Notes under the pieces: model-generated | What the model saw: only the letters and a program-made list of their open reading frames with translations | The model's database searches: none | Told to the model about the DNA's origin: nothing | Source of the DNA: Streptomyces sp. NBC_01232 | GTDB taxonomy: Bacteria > Actinomycetota > Actinomycetes > Streptomycetales > Streptomycetaceae | Direction of reading: 5' to 3' | Length of the DNA stretch: 64,000 nt | Assembly: GCF_035989885.1 (NCBI RefSeq) | Contig: NZ_CP108518.1 | Span: forward strand, 4,696,001-4,760,000 | Part shown: positions 37,522-46,135 of the stretch, one piece after another | Position numbering within the stretch: the first letter of the stretch is position 1 | How the letters are laid out: the number at the start of each line of letters is the position of its first letter | Translations under genes and position numbers: made by a program

Positions 37522-38664
37522 TCAGGTGAGCAGCCAGCCATGGGTCGGCTTCGGTGCTGGATCGAGCTTCCCCGCCTTGTATCCGGCGGCCTGCTCCGCC
37601 GTGAAGGCCATGTTGTAGATCTTGATGTTGTGCAGTGCGCCCTGCCACGGGCCCGTCCAGATGTTGTGGTGCCTGGACCGGCCGAGCTGGAGCGGGCCCG
37701 GGCCCTCCCAGATGGGCGGCACCTGGGTCTCGTCGGCCTTCTTGCCGTTCACGTAGAGGGCGATGGCCTTCTTCTCGGCGTCGTACGTCGCCATCAGCAG
37801 CGTCGGTGTCTTCACCATGTCGAGGCCCTCGGCCGTGACCGTCCTCGTGGTGGCCGCGGCGCCCTTGTCGCCGGTCTGCACGCGGAAGATCCAGGCCTGC
37901 TTGCCCTTCACCTCGTTCACGCCCAGCTCGAACGAGAACGACTCGCCGTCGCCCTGGCTCATGACGATCCGCGAGCCCTTGGCGGCGGAGTTGTAGGCGC
38001 GGGCGGTCAGGGTGAAGCTCTTGGTCACGTCCACGACCGGCTCGGCGGACTGGCCCCAGGAGTTCCCGTTGCCCTTGCCTATGACCTGGAAGCGCTTGCC
38101 CAGCGGGTCGATCCTGAGGTCGGGGCCCAGCCGGATGCCCACCTTGCCGTAGCTGTTGCGCAGCAGGGTGTCGTCGCCCGCGACCGTGGCGGTGTAGGCG
38201 GCCGGCGTGGACTTGTCCGGCGTCGGTTCGCTCGGAGAGGGCGAGCCGGACGCCGTGGGCGGGGTGTCCCCTTCGGCTCCGTCATCGCCGCCGCCCAGCA
38301 GGAAGAACGTTCCTCCACCGGCCAGCAGCGCCAGTACGGTCACCCCGCCGCCCAGCATCCACAGCCGCTTCCTGCGCCGCTCGGCCGCCGAACGGTCGGC
38401 CATGGCCGCCCAGTCCGGCTCGTCCGAAGGGTCGCGGAGCGCGACGGACGGGGAGCCGGGCTGGGCCGGGGGCCACTGCCCGCCGCCCGTGTCCTGCTGG
38501 TACGGGTTCGGCTGCTGCCCGGACTGCGGGTAGCCGTAGCCGCCGGATGCCGGCGGATAGCCGTAGCCGTCCTGGGCGGGCGGTCCCGACGGGAACCCGT
38601 ATCCGCCGCTGCCGGGGGCGGGCTCGGGCTGCGGGTGGCTCGGGGGATTCGTACCGTCGCTCAT
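37522..38664 (-). CDS. membrane protein with LamG/concanavalin-like C-terminal domain
   Basis: 380 aa. A Pro/Gly/Tyr-rich cytoplasmic start (to ~90), a TM helix (about 101-121, [22 protein letters not shown]), a Ser/Pro linker, then a LamG-like beta-sandwich (about 180-380): VTKSFTLTARAYNSA, GLDMVKTPTLLMATYDA, IALYVNGKKADE, HNIKIYNMAFTAEQ. Such domains bind glycans or proteins. It begins 70 bp downstream of cseC on the same strand and may be read through from the sigE operon. Confidence 0.85.
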   Translation of the reverse strand: MSDGTNPPSHPQPEPAPGSGGYGFPSGPPAQDGYGYPPASGGYGYPQSGQQPNPYQQDTGGGQWPPAQPGSPSVALRDPSDEPDWAAMADRSAAERRRKRLWMLGGGVTVLALLAGGGTFFLLGGGDDGAEGDTPPTASGSPSPSEPTPDKSTPAAYTATVAGDDTLLRNSYGKVGIRLGPDLRIDPLGKRFQVIGKGNGNSWGQSAEPVVDVTKSFTLTARAYNSAAKGSRIVMSQGDGESFSFELGVNEVKGKQAWIFRVQTGDKGAAATTRTVTAEGLDMVKTPTLLMATYDAEKKAIALYVNGKKADETQVPPIWEGPGPLQLGRSRHHNIWTGPWQGALHNIKIYNMAFTAEQAAGYKAGKLDPAPKPTHGWLLT

Positions 38665-38734
38665 GCCACGGATGCTAGGTCACGCCCCGCGGGCGAGTGC
38701 CGCCCGGTGGCCGTCCCGCCCGGCCCGCCCCGGT

Positions 38735-40051
38735 TCAGGCCTGCGGCTGCCCCACGATCGGGAAGCTGCCCGTCGCCGTCGGCGCGTGCTCCGGAAGCCA
38801 CAGCACCGCCACCGCACCCGCCGCCGCGCCCTGGCGCTCGATGCCGCCCGGGGCGGCCACGTTACGGAAGGTCAGGCGGGCGCCCAGCACCCGCGCCTGG
38901 CCCTCCGCGATGGTCAGCCCCAGCCCGTGGCCCACGCCCGCGCGGTCCGTCGACCCGGTACGGAACCGGCTCGGCCCCTCGCGCAACAGGGCCTCGGGGA
39001 AGCCCGGCCCGTGGTCCCGGACCCGTACGACCCGGCCCTCGACGTCGACCTGCACCGGCGGCTGCCCGTACCGCGCGGCATTGGCCAGCAGGTTCCCCAG
39101 GATCCGCTCCAGGCGCCGCGGGTCGGTGCTGACGATCTCGTCCGCGACGATCCGTACGGTCGCCTCCGGCATCAGCGCCGTCACCCGCCGGCCCACGAAC
39201 TCGCCCAGGGCCACGTCCTGGAGCTCCGCCCGCTCCGACGCGCTGTCCAGCCGGGCCACTTCCAGTACGTCCTCGACCAGCGCCCGCAGGGCCTGCGCCC
39301 GGTCCCGGACCAGCTCCGTCGGCCGCCCCGGGGGCAGCAGTTCCGCCGCCGTGAGCAGGCCCGTCACCGGAGTCCGCAGTTCGTGCGCGATGTCCGCGGT
39401 GACCCGGCGCTCGGCCTCCAGCCGCTGCTGGAGGGCATCGGCCATGGCGTCCACGGCCCGCGCGAGGTCGTCCGTCTCGTCACGGACGACGCCGCCGACC
39501 GCGTCCCGCACGCGTACGTCGGGATCGCCGTGCGCCACCCGCTGGGCGGCGGCCGCGGCCTTGCGCAGCCGGCGCGAGATCTGCCCGCCGATGAGCACGC
39601 CCAGCGCCGAGCCGCCGATCACCGCGGACAGGCCGCCGATGACCAGGGCCCGGTCCAGGTCGGGGATGAGGTTGGCGCTCTCCCGGAACTGCGTGTGCAG
39701 CGACAGGACCTGCCCGTTGCCGAGCGGTACGGCGGCCCACACCTCGGGCAGGCCGTGCGGCCGCTCCTGGATGTAGGTACCGCGCCGTCCCGACTGCACC
39801 TTGTGCCGCAGTTCGGCGGGCAGTTCGGGATCGTTGAGCTTGGCGCCCATGGGCGGCTTGCGCCCGGCGTCGGCATTGCGGGAGATGAACTGAACGCGGT
39901 CCAGCTGCACCTCGCGGGCGCTCTCCAGCATCGACACGCGGGCAGCACTGTGCACCACCAGGCTCAACGCGATCGTGACGAGGGCGCCCACGGAGGCGAT
40001 GGCGACGGTGATCTTCCAGCGGATGCCCGTGCGGAGCGTGAACCGTCTCAT
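38735..40051 (-). CDS. cseC: sensor histidine kinase CseC
   Basis: 438 aa from the ATG at 40051, overlapping the cseB stop by 4 nt. Two TM helices (13-33 and 136-158) flank an extracytoplasmic sensor; HAMP follows; the phosphoacceptor His223 is in ADIAHELRTPVTG; the ATPase domain has GNLLANAARYGQ, DHGPGF and GHGLGLTIAEG. In S. coelicolor CseC senses cell-wall stress, such as antibiotics, and activates CseB, which drives sigE. The genetic neighbourhood identifies it. Confidence 0.95.
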   Translation of the reverse strand: MRRFTLRTGIRWKITVAIASVGALVTIALSLVVHSAARVSMLESAREVQLDRVQFISRNADAGRKPPMGAKLNDPELPAELRHKVQSGRRGTYIQERPHGLPEVWAAVPLGNGQVLSLHTQFRESANLIPDLDRALVIGGLSAVIGGSALGVLIGGQISRRLRKAAAAAQRVAHGDPDVRVRDAVGGVVRDETDDLARAVDAMADALQQRLEAERRVTADIAHELRTPVTGLLTAAELLPPGRPTELVRDRAQALRALVEDVLEVARLDSASERAELQDVALGEFVGRRVTALMPEATVRIVADEIVSTDPRRLERILGNLLANAARYGQPPVQVDVEGRVVRVRDHGPGFPEALLREGPSRFRTGSTDRAGVGHGLGLTIAEGQARVLGARLTFRNVAAPGGIERQGAAAGAVAVLWLPEHAPTATGSFPIVGQPQA

Positions 40052-40761
40052 GCCTTGAGTTTGTATCCGAAGCCCCGGACCGTCTCGATCCGGTCCTGGC
40101 CGATCTTGGTGCGCAGCCGCTGGACGTGGACGTCCACGACGCGGGTGTCGCCGCCCCAGTCGTAGTCCCAGACCCGCTCCAGCAGACGGTCGCGCGACAG
40201 CACGGTGCCGGGCGCGGAGGAGAACTCCAGCAGCAGCCGCATCTCGGTCGGCGTCAGTGCCACGGCGGCGCCCGCCCGGCGGACCTCCATGCCCTCGGTG
40301 TCCACCTCCAGGTCGCCGAAGGAGAGCACCCCGCGCTCGGAGTCCGCGCCGTTGTCGGCCGCGTTCGGTCCGCCGTTCTGCGGTCCGCCGGAGTGGTCGA
40401 AGCGGCGCAGCACGGCGCGGATCCGGGCGACGAGCACGGACCCGTCGAAGGGCTTGGTGACGTAGTCGTCGGCGCCCGCCTCCAGGCCCAGCACCACGTC
40501 GATGGAGTCGGCGCGCGCCGACAGCATGATCACCGGAACGGTGGACTCGTCGCGGATGCGGCGGCACAGGCTCACGCCGTCCATGCCCGGGACCATCACG
40601 TCCAGCAGCGCGATGTCGGGCCGGTCCGCGCGGAAGGACTCCAGTCCGGACAGGCCGTCGGGCATGGCCGTGACCACGAACCCGTCGCGTTCCAGCGCCA
40701 GGGTCGTGGCCTCACGGATGACGTCGTCGTCCTCCACGAACAGGACATGGGTCTCGGCCAT
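40048..40761 (-). CDS. cseB: response regulator CseB
   Basis: 237 aa, OmpR/PhoB family: acidic pocket VEDDDV (9-14), phospho-Asp54 in ALLDVMVPGMDG, Lys in YVTKPFD, and a C-terminal winged helix (VALTPTEMRLLLEF ... VVDVHVQRLRTKIG). It activates sigE transcription in the known Streptomyces system. It lies between cseA and cseC. Confidence 0.96.
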   Translation of the reverse strand: MAETHVLFVEDDDVIREATTLALERDGFVVTAMPDGLSGLESFRADRPDIALLDVMVPGMDGVSLCRRIRDESTVPVIMLSARADSIDVVLGLEAGADDYVTKPFDGSVLVARIRAVLRRFDHSGGPQNGGPNAADNGADSERGVLSFGDLEVDTEGMEVRRAGAAVALTPTEMRLLLEFSSAPGTVLSRDRLLERVWDYDWGGDTRVVDVHVQRLRTKIGQDRIETVRGFGYKLKA

Positions 40762-40790
40762 GCGGCAGCCTCGCCTCGGTTCTTCTGTGC

Positions 40791-41480
40791 TCAGTTCTTC
40801 TGACTCGTGACCGGGGCGGGCGGTACACCGCCGTCGACCACGTTGCTGTACTCCGAGTGAACTCGGTCCTGCTCGGTGAACTTCTCACCGTTCCAGCGGT
40901 ACGTGATCACGTCCTCGCCCGACGGATAGGCGAGCGTGTCGCTCTTTCCGTAGACCTGCTTCGTGACCACCAGGTCGCCCCGGTCGATCTCCGCGTAGAC
41001 GGGTGGCTGTTCGTCCGAGAACACATTCTCGTACGAGTCACCCTCGGCCCGGTACACGTAGGTTCCGCGGCCCAGGGCGTCGGCACAGGACAGGACGTTG
41101 ACGACGATGTCCACGACGGGGCTGCCGGTCACCCTGCCGTAACTCACGTCCACGGGATACTCCTTGCCCGCACACGGTTTGAGGTCCCGCTTGATCTCGG
41201 CACCGACCTTGGGGTCCTTCATCAGGAGCCCGACCGGGTCGACCTTCTTCACCGGCCGGCCCGACGAGGCGGAGGACGGGACGGAGGAGTCGCCGGGCGA
41301 GGGGCCCGACGACGCGCTCCTGGACACGGCATCGGTGCGGGCCGGGCCGCCGTCGCGCAGACCGGTGCCACCGGTGGCGCAACCGACCGCGAACACGGCT
41401 GTGCCGACGAGGACGACCGTCCCCGCCGACATCAGCACCAGAGAACCTCCGGACAGACCTTGGCCATTCAGGCCGCGCAC
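40791..41480 (-). CDS. cseA: lipoprotein CseA, negative modulator of the SigE response
   Basis: 229 aa from the GTG at 41480, overlapping the sigE 3' end by 13 nt. The hydrophobic stretch LVLMSAGTVVLVGTAVFAVGC provides a lipobox with Cys34. The exported part has a Ser-rich linker and a ~160-aa domain (DVSYGRVTGSPVVDIVVNVLSC). In S. coelicolor loss of CseA raises sigE promoter activity. Identification rests mainly on position between sigE and cseB. Confidence 0.93.
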   Translation of the reverse strand: MRGLNGQGLSGGSLVLMSAGTVVLVGTAVFAVGCATGGTGLRDGGPARTDAVSRSASSGPSPGDSSVPSSASSGRPVKKVDPVGLLMKDPKVGAEIKRDLKPCAGKEYPVDVSYGRVTGSPVVDIVVNVLSCADALGRGTYVYRAEGDSYENVFSDEQPPVYAEIDRGDLVVTKQVYGKSDTLAYPSGEDVITYRWNGEKFTEQDRVHSEYSNVVDGGVPPAPVTSQKN

Positions 41481-42028
41481 CGCTCACGCCCCTCGTACCG
41501 CATGGTGTGGTCACCGCGCTCCAGCGCACGCATGTCCAGATCCCGGCTCTCCAGCTCCTGCCGGAGGCGGGCCAGCGCGCGGTGCAGAGTGCTCTTCACG
41601 GTTCCCGCCGACATTCCGAGCGCCGCAGCCGTTTCCTCGGTGCTCATCTGCTCCCAGTGTCGCAGCACGACCACGCTGCGCTGCTTGGGCGCGAGAACCT
41701 TGAGGATGTCCATCAGGAGGGCGCGGTCGGCGCGCTGGTCGGAGCCGTCCTCGACGGAGGCGTCGGGGAGCTGCTCGGTGGGGACCTCTTCGAGCTTGCG
41801 GGCGCGCCACCACTCGGTGCGGGTGTTGATCATGACGCGGCGCAGGTAGGCGTCGGCCAGGGACTTGTCGGCGATGCCGTCCCAGCGGCCGTAGGTGCGC
41901 ACCAGCGCGGTCTGCAGGAGGTCCTGGGCGTCGGTGGGGTCCGGGACCAGGCGCCGGGCGCTGCGCAGCAGCGCGTCCTGCCGGGTGCGTACGTACTCTT
42001 CGAATCCGAGTACCTCACCGTGCGCCAT
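41468..42028 (-). CDS. sigE: ECF sigma factor SigE
   Basis: 186 aa. Region 2 (RRLVPDPTDAQDLLQTALVRTYGRWDGIA) and region 4 (LKVLAPKQRSVVVLRHWEQMSTEETAAALGMS) are nearly identical to S. coelicolor SigE, which directs cell-envelope stress genes. No anti-sigma factor is encoded alongside; control is by CseB/CseC at transcription. GGAGG lies 8 nt before the ATG. The 185-bp upstream region carries a perfect 15-bp palindrome (42147-42161). Confidence 0.97.
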   Translation of the reverse strand: MAHGEVLGFEEYVRTRQDALLRSARRLVPDPTDAQDLLQTALVRTYGRWDGIADKSLADAYLRRVMINTRTEWWRARKLEEVPTEQLPDASVEDGSDQRADRALLMDILKVLAPKQRSVVVLRHWEQMSTEETAAALGMSAGTVKSTLHRALARLRQELESRDLDMRALERGDHTMRYEGRERCAA

Positions 42029-42146
42029 CTGAGACCGCCTCCGCTGCCGTCCACCTGCTCATCCGCTGCCTTACGGATTTGAAGGTACGGAGGGGTTGTC
42101 ACGGGCCTGTGCGAGCCAGCCTTCGGTGGACGCACGGACACCCATA

Positions 42147-42161
42147 GGTTGTGTAACAACC
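42147..42161. promoter_or_regulatory. perfect palindrome upstream of sigE
   Basis: GGTTGT-gta-ACAACC, 119 bp before the sigE start and just after the mutY stop. It is AT-richer than its surroundings. It could be a CseB operator or a mutY terminator stem; the short arms favour a protein site. Confidence 0.4.
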
Positions 42162-42213
42162 CCCGTGAGCTGCGGTTTCCCGGCGAGAAGCGGAAGCGGC
42201 GCCTCAGCTTCGA

Positions 42214-43155
42214 TCAGGTCCGGGGGAGGGGCTGCGGGAGCGATGCGGGGAGCCGGTAGTGGCCTCCGTCCAGCGGTTCCACCAGCCCGTCCGCCACCAG
42301 TCCGTCCAGTGCCCGGGCCCGCTGCACGGGCTCGTCCCAGACCGTGTCGAGCACGGCCTGCGGAACCGCGCCCACCGCCTCCCGCAGCACGGCGAGGAGC
42401 TTGCCGCGCACCTGCCGGTCCGTCCCGGCGTATGTCTGCCCGCGCCGCGGCGGACCCTCGTGCGCGGGCTTCCCCGCGAGGCGCCACGCGCACAGCCCGG
42501 CCACCGGGCAGCGCGCGCAGTCCGGGTTCTTGGCGGTGCACACCAGCGCGCCGAGCTCCATCGAGGCCGCAGCCCAGCGGGCCGCGGTGCCCTCGTCCTC
42601 GGGCAGCAGGGCCCGCGCGAGCCGCCGCTCGGCGGCGGTCGTCGCGTTCGGCGGGTACTCGACCCCGGTCGTGGTGCGCGCGAAGACCCGCCGGACGTTC
42701 GTGTCGAGGACCGCGTGCCGCTGCCCGTACGCGAAGGAGGCCACGGCCGCCGCCGTGTACTCGCCGATCCCGGGCAGCGCCAGCAGCTGCGCGTGGTCGC
42801 GCGGCACGTCGCCCCCGTGCCGCTCCGTTATGGCGACGGCCGCGCCGTGCAGCCGCAGCGCGCGGCGCGGATAGCCGAGCCGGCCCCAGGCCCGTACGGC
42901 CTCGCCGGGGGCCTCCGCGGCCAGGTCCGCGGGGCGGGGCCACCGGGCGAGCCACTGCTCGTAGACCGGCAGGACCCGGCTGACCGGTGTCTGCTGGAGC
43001 ATGAACTCGCTGACCATGACCCCCCAGGGGCCGGCCTCGGGGCGGCGCCAGGGCAGATCGCGGGCGTGTTCGTCGAACCACGTGATGACGGGGGAGTGCA
43101 GCGCGTGGGCGGAGTCGGGGGATACGGCCGGGGAGGAAGCGGGAGATGCAGTCAT
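42214..43155 (-). CDS. mutY: A/G-specific adenine glycosylase
   Basis: 313 aa from the ATG at 43155 (two upstream ATGs are possible). HhH-GPD domain: EFMLQQTPVSRVLPVYEQW, LPGIGEYTAAAVASFAYG, catalytic Asp in HAVLDTNVRRVF, and a [4Fe-4S] loop Cys-x6-Cys-x2-Cys-x5-Cys (CTAKNPDCARCPVAGLC). It removes adenine mispaired with 8-oxoguanine. The C-terminal recognition domain is shorter than in E. coli MutY, as usual in actinobacteria. It lies upstream of sigE on the same strand. Confidence 0.94.
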   Translation of the reverse strand: MTASPASSPAVSPDSAHALHSPVITWFDEHARDLPWRRPEAGPWGVMVSEFMLQQTPVSRVLPVYEQWLARWPRPADLAAEAPGEAVRAWGRLGYPRRALRLHGAAVAITERHGGDVPRDHAQLLALPGIGEYTAAAVASFAYGQRHAVLDTNVRRVFARTTTGVEYPPNATTAAERRLARALLPEDEGTAARWAAASMELGALVCTAKNPDCARCPVAGLCAWRLAGKPAHEGPPRRGQTYAGTDRQVRGKLLAVLREAVGAVPQAVLDTVWDEPVQRARALDGLVADGLVEPLDGGHYRLPASLPQPLPRT

Positions 43156-43178
43156 GGCAGACGGCATCCTGGCACGTT

Positions 43179-43802
43179 TCATCTCCCTCGGCGCGCCGGA
43201 CCGGGACCGGTGAACCAGCGGGCGGCCGGAGTCCCGCCCGCCCGCGCGGCGGCGACGAGCGCACCGGCGGGGCCGGCGAGCGCGAGGACGACGAGGGCGG
43301 CGACCGAGCCGCCCAGCAGCAGGCCGAACGCGACGTCGTGCGGGTGGTGCACGCCGACGAAGACCCGGGAGAAGGCCATCAGCAGCGCGAGCGGCACGGT
43401 CAGCAGGGCGAGCCGGCGCACGGTCAGGGTCAGCGCCACGGCGGCGGCGCCCGCGAGGACCGCGTGGTTGCTGGGGAACGACCAGTCGCCGGGTCCCGGG
43501 CACGGCACCAGCGGGGCCGCGGCCCCGGCCACCGCGCGACAGGGCCGCTCCTCGGCCACGGTGGACTTCACGAACTCGGACGCGCCGTACGCGACGGCGG
43601 TGGCCACCGGGGCGAGGACGGCCAGTGCCACCGCCTCGGGTCCGCTCCGGCGGCGCGAGCGCCACCACACGGCGGCGAGGAGCACGCCGAAGAGGAGCAG
43701 CCCGTAGCCCGTCCAGATCTCGAAGGCCGATTGCACCCACGAGGGTGTCCGGTGGGCGAAATCGGTGACGGAGCGGTAGAGGCCGGAGCTGGAGCTGTCC
43801 AT
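43179..43802 (-). CDS. PAP2-family membrane phosphatase
   Basis: 207 aa from the ATG at 43802 (a GTG at 43808 is also possible). Five to six TM helices with the three PAP2 motifs: KSTVAEERP, PSNH and SRVFVGVHHPHD. Such enzymes dephosphorylate undecaprenyl pyrophosphate or phosphatidic acid-type lipids at the outer membrane face. A cell-wall carrier recycling role fits the sigE neighbourhood but is inferred. 23 bp upstream of mutY. Confidence 0.92.
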   Translation of the reverse strand: MDSSSSGLYRSVTDFAHRTPSWVQSAFEIWTGYGLLLFGVLLAAVWWRSRRRSGPEAVALAVLAPVATAVAYGASEFVKSTVAEERPCRAVAGAAAPLVPCPGPGDWSFPSNHAVLAGAAAVALTLTVRRLALLTVPLALLMAFSRVFVGVHHPHDVAFGLLLGGSVAALVVLALAGPAGALVAAARAGGTPAARWFTGPGPARRGR

Positions 43803-43948
43803 GCTCACCGAACGTACGCAAAGCGGATTAATCTCGGCATCAACCCTTTGGCCGGATCTGAGCGCCCCGATTGCGCCCGCGGGATGATCATCGGCAAATC
43901 GAGCCCGCTGCGCGGCATGTGGGGCACTGATCGGGCCGCGAACTCTCG

Positions 43949-43954
43949 TAAAGT
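43949..43954 (+). promoter_or_regulatory. candidate -10 element, leaderless transcript
   Basis: TAAAGT fits TANNNT and ends 7 nt before the GTG start at 43962, which lacks a Shine-Dalgarno sequence. Confidence 0.35.
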
Positions 43955-43961
43955 TCCGTCC

Positions 43962-44759
43962 GTGGGATCTCTGCGCAATCCGGTCGGGCCGCTCCCCTCC
44001 TCCATCTACTGGCGACGGAGGGCTGTGCTGGCTTCCGTTGTCGCGCTCCTCGCGCTCCTCGCCGTATGGACCGTCAGTTCCGGCGGGGGGAGGACGAGTA
44101 CGAACGGGAAGGGCCAGGGCGGCCCCGACCCCGTCGGCTCCATCACCCCGGGCCCGGCCGGCACCGGGCCCGCGATCAGCGCGGCCCCCGGCGGGCGCCC
44201 GGAGTCGGGCAGCGGCGGAACCACGGGCTCCGAGGGCTCCACCGGCGGCGCGGGCAAGAACGGCGAACCGGGCGGCGGTACGGGCTCGAACGGCGGCCAG
44301 GGCTCCGGCGGCGCCGCGGGCGGCCCGGCCGCGGTCCCGGCGGACTCCCCGCTCCCCACCTGCGCGCCGGGATCGCTGCAGTGGGAGGTGAAGAGCGTGA
44401 AGAACGAGTACGAGGCGAGCGAGAAGCCCCGCCTCGAACTGGTCGCCCGCAACACCTCCGGAACCACCTGCAAGGTCGACCTCGGCCCGAAGCAGGCGGT
44501 CCTGACCATCCTTCAGGCGAGCAGCAACAAGGCGGTGTGGTCCTCGGCGGACTGCCCGGCGGGCGCCGGCAACGCCTTCTTCCGCCTGCCGGCACAGGGC
44601 GAGACGAAGCAGTCGCTGGACTGGGACCGCAGGTTCAGCGCGGCCGACCAGTGCCAGACGCCCCCGGCGGGGTCGGCGGCTCCCGACACCTACGTGGTCG
44701 AGGTCAAGGCCCCGGGCATGCCGGTGGCCCGTACCTCCTTCGTCCTGAAGCAGGACTAG
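43962..44759 (+). CDS. membrane-anchored, Gly-rich exported protein of unknown function
   Basis: 265 aa from the GTG at 43962. A basic start (IYWRRR) and a TM helix (AVLASVVALLALLAVW, about 18-33) precede a ~90-residue Gly/Ser/Thr-rich linker and a C-terminal domain (about 140-265). That domain has four Cys (two likely disulfides: LPTCAPGS, TTCKVDLG, SADCPAG, DQCQTPP) and beta-rich segments (LVARNTSGTTC, DTYVVEVKAPG) like an Ig/DUF4232-type fold. It is probably cell-surface. Divergent from the PAP2 gene. Confidence 0.8.
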   Translation: MGSLRNPVGPLPSSIYWRRRAVLASVVALLALLAVWTVSSGGGRTSTNGKGQGGPDPVGSITPGPAGTGPAISAAPGGRPESGSGGTTGSEGSTGGAGKNGEPGGGTGSNGGQGSGGAAGGPAAVPADSPLPTCAPGSLQWEVKSVKNEYEASEKPRLELVARNTSGTTCKVDLGPKQAVLTILQASSNKAVWSSADCPAGAGNAFFRLPAQGETKQSLDWDRRFSAADQCQTPPAGSAAPDTYVVEVKAPGMPVARTSFVLKQD

Positions 44760-44773
44760 AGCAGTGCGCCCTC

Positions 44774-44798
44774 GGCCGTCTCCGCGGACGAGACGGCC
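44774..44798. terminator. hairpin between convergent genes
   Basis: GGCCGTCTC and GAGACGGCC pair perfectly around CGCGGAC, between the exported-protein gene and disA. No U-tract. Confidence 0.7.
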
Positions 44799-44828
44799 CG
44801 GCGGACGCGGGCCGGGCCCCTGTACGGC

Positions 44829-45953
44829 CTAGACGTAGCGTTCCAGGATGGACGACTCGGCCAGGCGGGAGAGGCCCTCGCGGACGCTGCGGGCCCGGGC
44901 CTCGCCCACGCCGTCCACGGCCTGGAGGTCGTCCACCGAAGCCGCCAGAAGCTTCTGCAGGCCCCCGAAGTGCTCCACGAGCCGCTCGATGATCGCGCCC
45001 GGCAGCCTCGGAACCTTCGCCAGCAGCCGGTACCCGCGCGGCGACACCGCCGAGTCCAGGGTCTCCGGCGAGCCCGTGTACCCCAGCGCCCGTGCCACGA
45101 TCGCCAGCTCCAGCAGTTCCGGATGCGTCAGAGCGTCCAGCTCCGCCAGCGCCTCGTCCACCGTGCGGGAACGCTTCGCCGTCGGCTCCGGCACGTAGTC
45201 CCGGATGACCAGCTCCCGCTCCTGCTCGATCCCGACCGTCAGCTCGTCCAGCTGCAGCGACAGCAGACGCCCGTCCGTGCCCAGTTCGACCACGTACTCG
45301 GCGATCTCGGTCGCGATCCGGCGGACCATTTCCAGCCGCTGCGCGACCGCCGTCACGTCGCGGACGGTGACCAGGTCTTCGATCTCCAGCGCCGACAGCG
45401 TGCCCGCCACCTCGTCGAGGCGCAGCTTGTACCGCTCCAGCGTGGCCAGTGCCTGGTTCGCCCGCGACAGGATCGCCCCGGACTCCTCCAGGACCCGCCG
45501 CTCACCGTCCACGTACAGCGCGATCAGCCGCATCGACTGCGACACCGACACCACCGGGAAGCCGCACTGCTTGGAGACGCGGTCGGCCGTGCGGTGGCGC
45601 GTGCCCGTCTCCTCCGTCGGGATCGAGGCGTCCGGCACCAGCTGCACACCGGCCCGCAGGATCTTGGTGATGTCCTTGTCGAGGATGAGCGCGCCGTCGA
45701 GCTTGCACAGCTCGCGCAGCCGGGTCGCGGTGAACTCCACGTCCAGGACGAAGCCGCCGGTGCACATCGCCTCGACGTTCTTGTCCATACCGAGGACGAT
45801 GAGCCCGCCGGTGTTGCCGCGGACGATCCGTTCCAAGCCGTCACGCAGCGGCTGACCAGGTGCGACCGCGCTCAGCGAGGCGCGCATCATGGCCTCCTGC
45901 TTGGAGCCGGCGCCCGACTTGCCGGATGCTGCTGCCCCGTCCTTGGCTGCCAC
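44829..45953 (-). CDS. disA: DNA integrity scanning protein DisA, diadenylate cyclase
   Basis: 374 aa from the GTG at 45953, with GGAGGAG upstream; this matches the length and N-terminus ([13 protein letters not shown]) of S. coelicolor DisA. The DAC domain has KLDGALILD (DGA) and [12 protein letters not shown] (RHR), which make c-di-AMP from ATP. A helical linker and a C-terminal HhH DNA-binding domain follow ([22 protein letters not shown]). It is likely the main c-di-AMP source. It lies 182 bp downstream of radA. Confidence 0.97.
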   Translation of the reverse strand: MAAKDGAAASGKSGAGSKQEAMMRASLSAVAPGQPLRDGLERIVRGNTGGLIVLGMDKNVEAMCTGGFVLDVEFTATRLRELCKLDGALILDKDITKILRAGVQLVPDASIPTEETGTRHRTADRVSKQCGFPVVSVSQSMRLIALYVDGERRVLEESGAILSRANQALATLERYKLRLDEVAGTLSALEIEDLVTVRDVTAVAQRLEMVRRIATEIAEYVVELGTDGRLLSLQLDELTVGIEQERELVIRDYVPEPTAKRSRTVDEALAELDALTHPELLELAIVARALGYTGSPETLDSAVSPRGYRLLAKVPRLPGAIIERLVEHFGGLQKLLAASVDDLQAVDGVGEARARSVREGLSRLAESSILERYV

Positions 45954-46135
45954 TGCACTCCTCCGGTCGCGGGTTGCGCCGCCCAGCGCCGCGGGCACGA
46001 GGACGTGCGTACGGCCGGGCGGACCATCCAGAAGTCTACCGGCGCGCGCCGCGGCCCCGCCGTGGCTTGGCCAGGTACGGCCCGGGAGGGCCCCGTACGG
46101 GCCCGCCGACCAGGGGGCCGTCCCCCCAGGGCGGG

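Noticed and set aside
41370..41480. Terminator expected between sigE and cseA
   Set aside because: Most sigE transcripts are known to stop before cseA in S. coelicolor, but no clear hairpin was found here; GCCACCGGTGGC is too short and lies inside cseA.
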